Part shown: one piece after another, positions 63,111 through 64,000 of the stretch
Layout: the number at the start of each line of letters is the position of its first letter
Numbering within the stretch: the stretch's first letter is position 1
Assembly (NCBI RefSeq): GCF_006543045.1
Contig: NZ_RBZW01000021.1
Span: forward strand, 124,001-188,000
Source of the DNA: Salinadaptatus halalkaliphilus
GTDB taxonomy: Archaea > Halobacteriota > Halobacteria > Halobacteriales > Natrialbaceae
Reading direction: 5' to 3'
Length of the DNA stretch: 64,000 bases
Made by a program: the position numbers and the translations under genes
The notes under the pieces: model-generated
Databases searched by the model: none
Told to the model about the DNA's origin: nothing
The model's input: only the letters and a program-made list of their open reading frames with translations

Positions 63111-63632
63111 ATGCTCGTCGATATCGTGCCGGTCGGCAGCGTCTCTGCGGAAGTCAAGCGGGCGGCCTCCTCGGCGCTGCGGACGGTCTACGACTGCGAT
63201 GTCTCGGTCAACGACTCGCAGTCGATGCCAAACGGCGCATACGACTCCGATCGCAACCAGTACTCCGCCGAGCCGTTCATCCAACTGGCCGAACGGGTCG
63301 GTCGTGGCGACAAAAACATCGCGATCACGCCACACGACCTCTTCTACCGTCGTCGAAACTACGTCTTCGGACTGGCCTATCTCGACGGTAGCGGAAGCGT
63401 CGTTTCGACGTATCGACTCCAGACCTCGAGCGATGGCGGCTTCTCGAATCAGAGCGCGAGCGAAATTTTCGAAGACCGCGTTCGCAAGGAGATCGTCCAC
63501 GAGATCGGCCACACCTACGGCCTCGAACACTGCGACAACAACCGTTGTGTAATGAATTTCTCGCCGACCGTCCGCGAGGTCGACATCAAAGAAGAGACGC
63601 TCTGTGGCTCCTGCCAGCGACTGATTAGCTGA
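63111..63632 (+). CDS. amzA: Archaemetzincin
   Basis: 173 residues. The zinc site HEIGHTYGLEHCDNNRCVM, followed by CGSC near the C-terminus, is the archaemetzincin signature (HExxHxxGxxHCx4CxM). MLVDIVPVGSVSAEVKRAAS begins the fold. It is a metzincin-type peptidase with unknown in vivo substrate. The pair with UPF0146 is a recurrent haloarchaeal neighbourhood by memory. Confidence 0.94.
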   Translation: MLVDIVPVGSVSAEVKRAASSALRTVYDCDVSVNDSQSMPNGAYDSDRNQYSAEPFIQLAERVGRGDKNIAITPHDLFYRRRNYVFGLAYLDGSGSVVSTYRLQTSSDGGFSNQSASEIFEDRVRKEIVHEIGHTYGLEHCDNNRCVMNFSPTVREVDIKEETLCGSCQRLIS

Positions 63633-63682
63633 AGAGTGCTGGTCGACGGTCCGCCGTGGTACTCTTCGCGCGGAGGCAAGCC

Positions 63683-63693
63683 TTTTTATTTAA
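63683..63693 (+). promoter_or_regulatory. TATA box of the methyltransferase gene
   Basis: TTTTTATTTAA, centred about 26 bp before the ATG at 63714, the spacing expected for a leaderless haloarchaeal start. Confidence 0.6.
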
Positions 63694-63713
63694 TTGGCAC
63701 GGAGTTTGGGTCA

Positions 63714-64000
63714 ATGGCACACACTCCCTTCGAAAGCCGAGTCGCGGAGTACGACGAGTGGTTCGACGCCCACCAGGGAGCCTATCGTGCCGAACGGACG
63801 GCCCTCGAGCACGCCGTCCCCGAACGCTTCGACCGGGATCGAGCGCTCGAAATCGGCGTCGGCACCGGTCGCTTCGGGACCCACCTCGGCATCGCACGTG
63901 GCCTCGATCCTGCCCGCATGCCGCTCAAGCGCGCTCGCGAGCGCGGTATCGATCCGATTCGGGGCGTCGCCGAAGCGCTGCCGATCGCCGACGATGCCCT
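63714..64000 (+). CDS. SAM-dependent methyltransferase, C-terminus cut by window edge
   Basis: 95 residues visible. ALEIGVGTGRFGTHLGIARG is motif I, preceded by AHTPFESRVAEYDEWFDAHQ, typical of the UbiE/COQ5-type class I group. The substrate cannot be inferred. A TATA box TTTTTATTTAA at 63683-63693 lies about 26 bp upstream, as for a leaderless message. Confidence 0.88.
   Translation, partial: MAHTPFESRVAEYDEWFDAHQGAYRAERTALEHAVPERFDRDRALEIGVGTGRFGTHLGIARGLDPARMPLKRARERGIDPIRGVAEALPIADDA

Overview
The window is chromosomal DNA from a haloarchaeon, probably a Natrialbales-type genus (Natrinema/Haloterrigena-like; the genus is inference). The evidence is high GC, very acidic proteins, ATGA overlaps between operon genes, short AT-rich TATA boxes about 25 bp upstream of leaderless starts, and archaeal or haloarchaeal marker genes: L37e-LSM, eIF1A, TYW1, CTP-type riboflavin kinase, archaemetzincin, Tfx, DUF5828, DUF4013, DUF7503 and a Bat-type HTH protein. 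Coding density is about 88 percent, and no tRNA, rRNA or CRISPR array was seen.

Layout. 1-3.7 kb: a lasso-peptide-type maturation cluster (asparagine-synthetase-like cyclase cut by the left edge, B2 leader peptidase, PqqD-type recognition protein), divergent from two small membrane genes. 4-16 kb: housekeeping and conserved haloarchaeal genes, a threonine synthase homologue without its PLP lysine, a Dna2-like nuclease-helicase and a HypE-like AIR synthase. 16-32 kb: a DUF2270 gene broken by a repeat element, F420 and fatty-acid oxidation genes, an Lhr-type helicase carrying a minisatellite, a histidine kinase, ribB-rbkR, a DICT protein and TYW1. 32-41 kb: a glycerol catabolic locus, glpK plus a membrane partner divergent from glpABC, with glpC coupled to an Orc1/Cdc6-like protein. 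41-44 kb: a CHAT/caspase-like protein beside a CPBP membrane protease. 44-64 kb: serA, hisA, eIF1A, FAH hydrolase, 6-phosphogluconate dehydrogenase, dUTPase, aconitase, a Bat-like regulator, luciferase-like and FAD oxidases, Tfx, archaemetzincin and a partial methyltransferase.

The main discovery is a family of 79-80 bp, almost fully palindromic elements: ten clear copies and one decayed copy. They have TACGG...CCGTA termini and sit between 3-bp TNA target duplications. Six copies are placed so that the duplicated TNA is exactly the stop codon of a neighbouring gene, and a seventh was inserted at the same stop in a tandem pair. The inner stem occurs in several compensated versions, so pairing is kept while sequence changes. 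One copy split the DUF2270 gene; removing the 80-bp element plus one TGA restores the frame exactly, and the element itself supplies an ATGA stop-start junction. The family resembles MITEs moved by a TNA-duplicating (IS5-like) transposase; no transposase is present in the window.

Other points worth checking are the lasso cluster without a visible precursor, the PLP-lysine-less threonine synthase homologue, the P-loop-dead Orc-like protein coupled to glpC, the CHAT protease, and the 24-bp tandem repeat inside the helicase.
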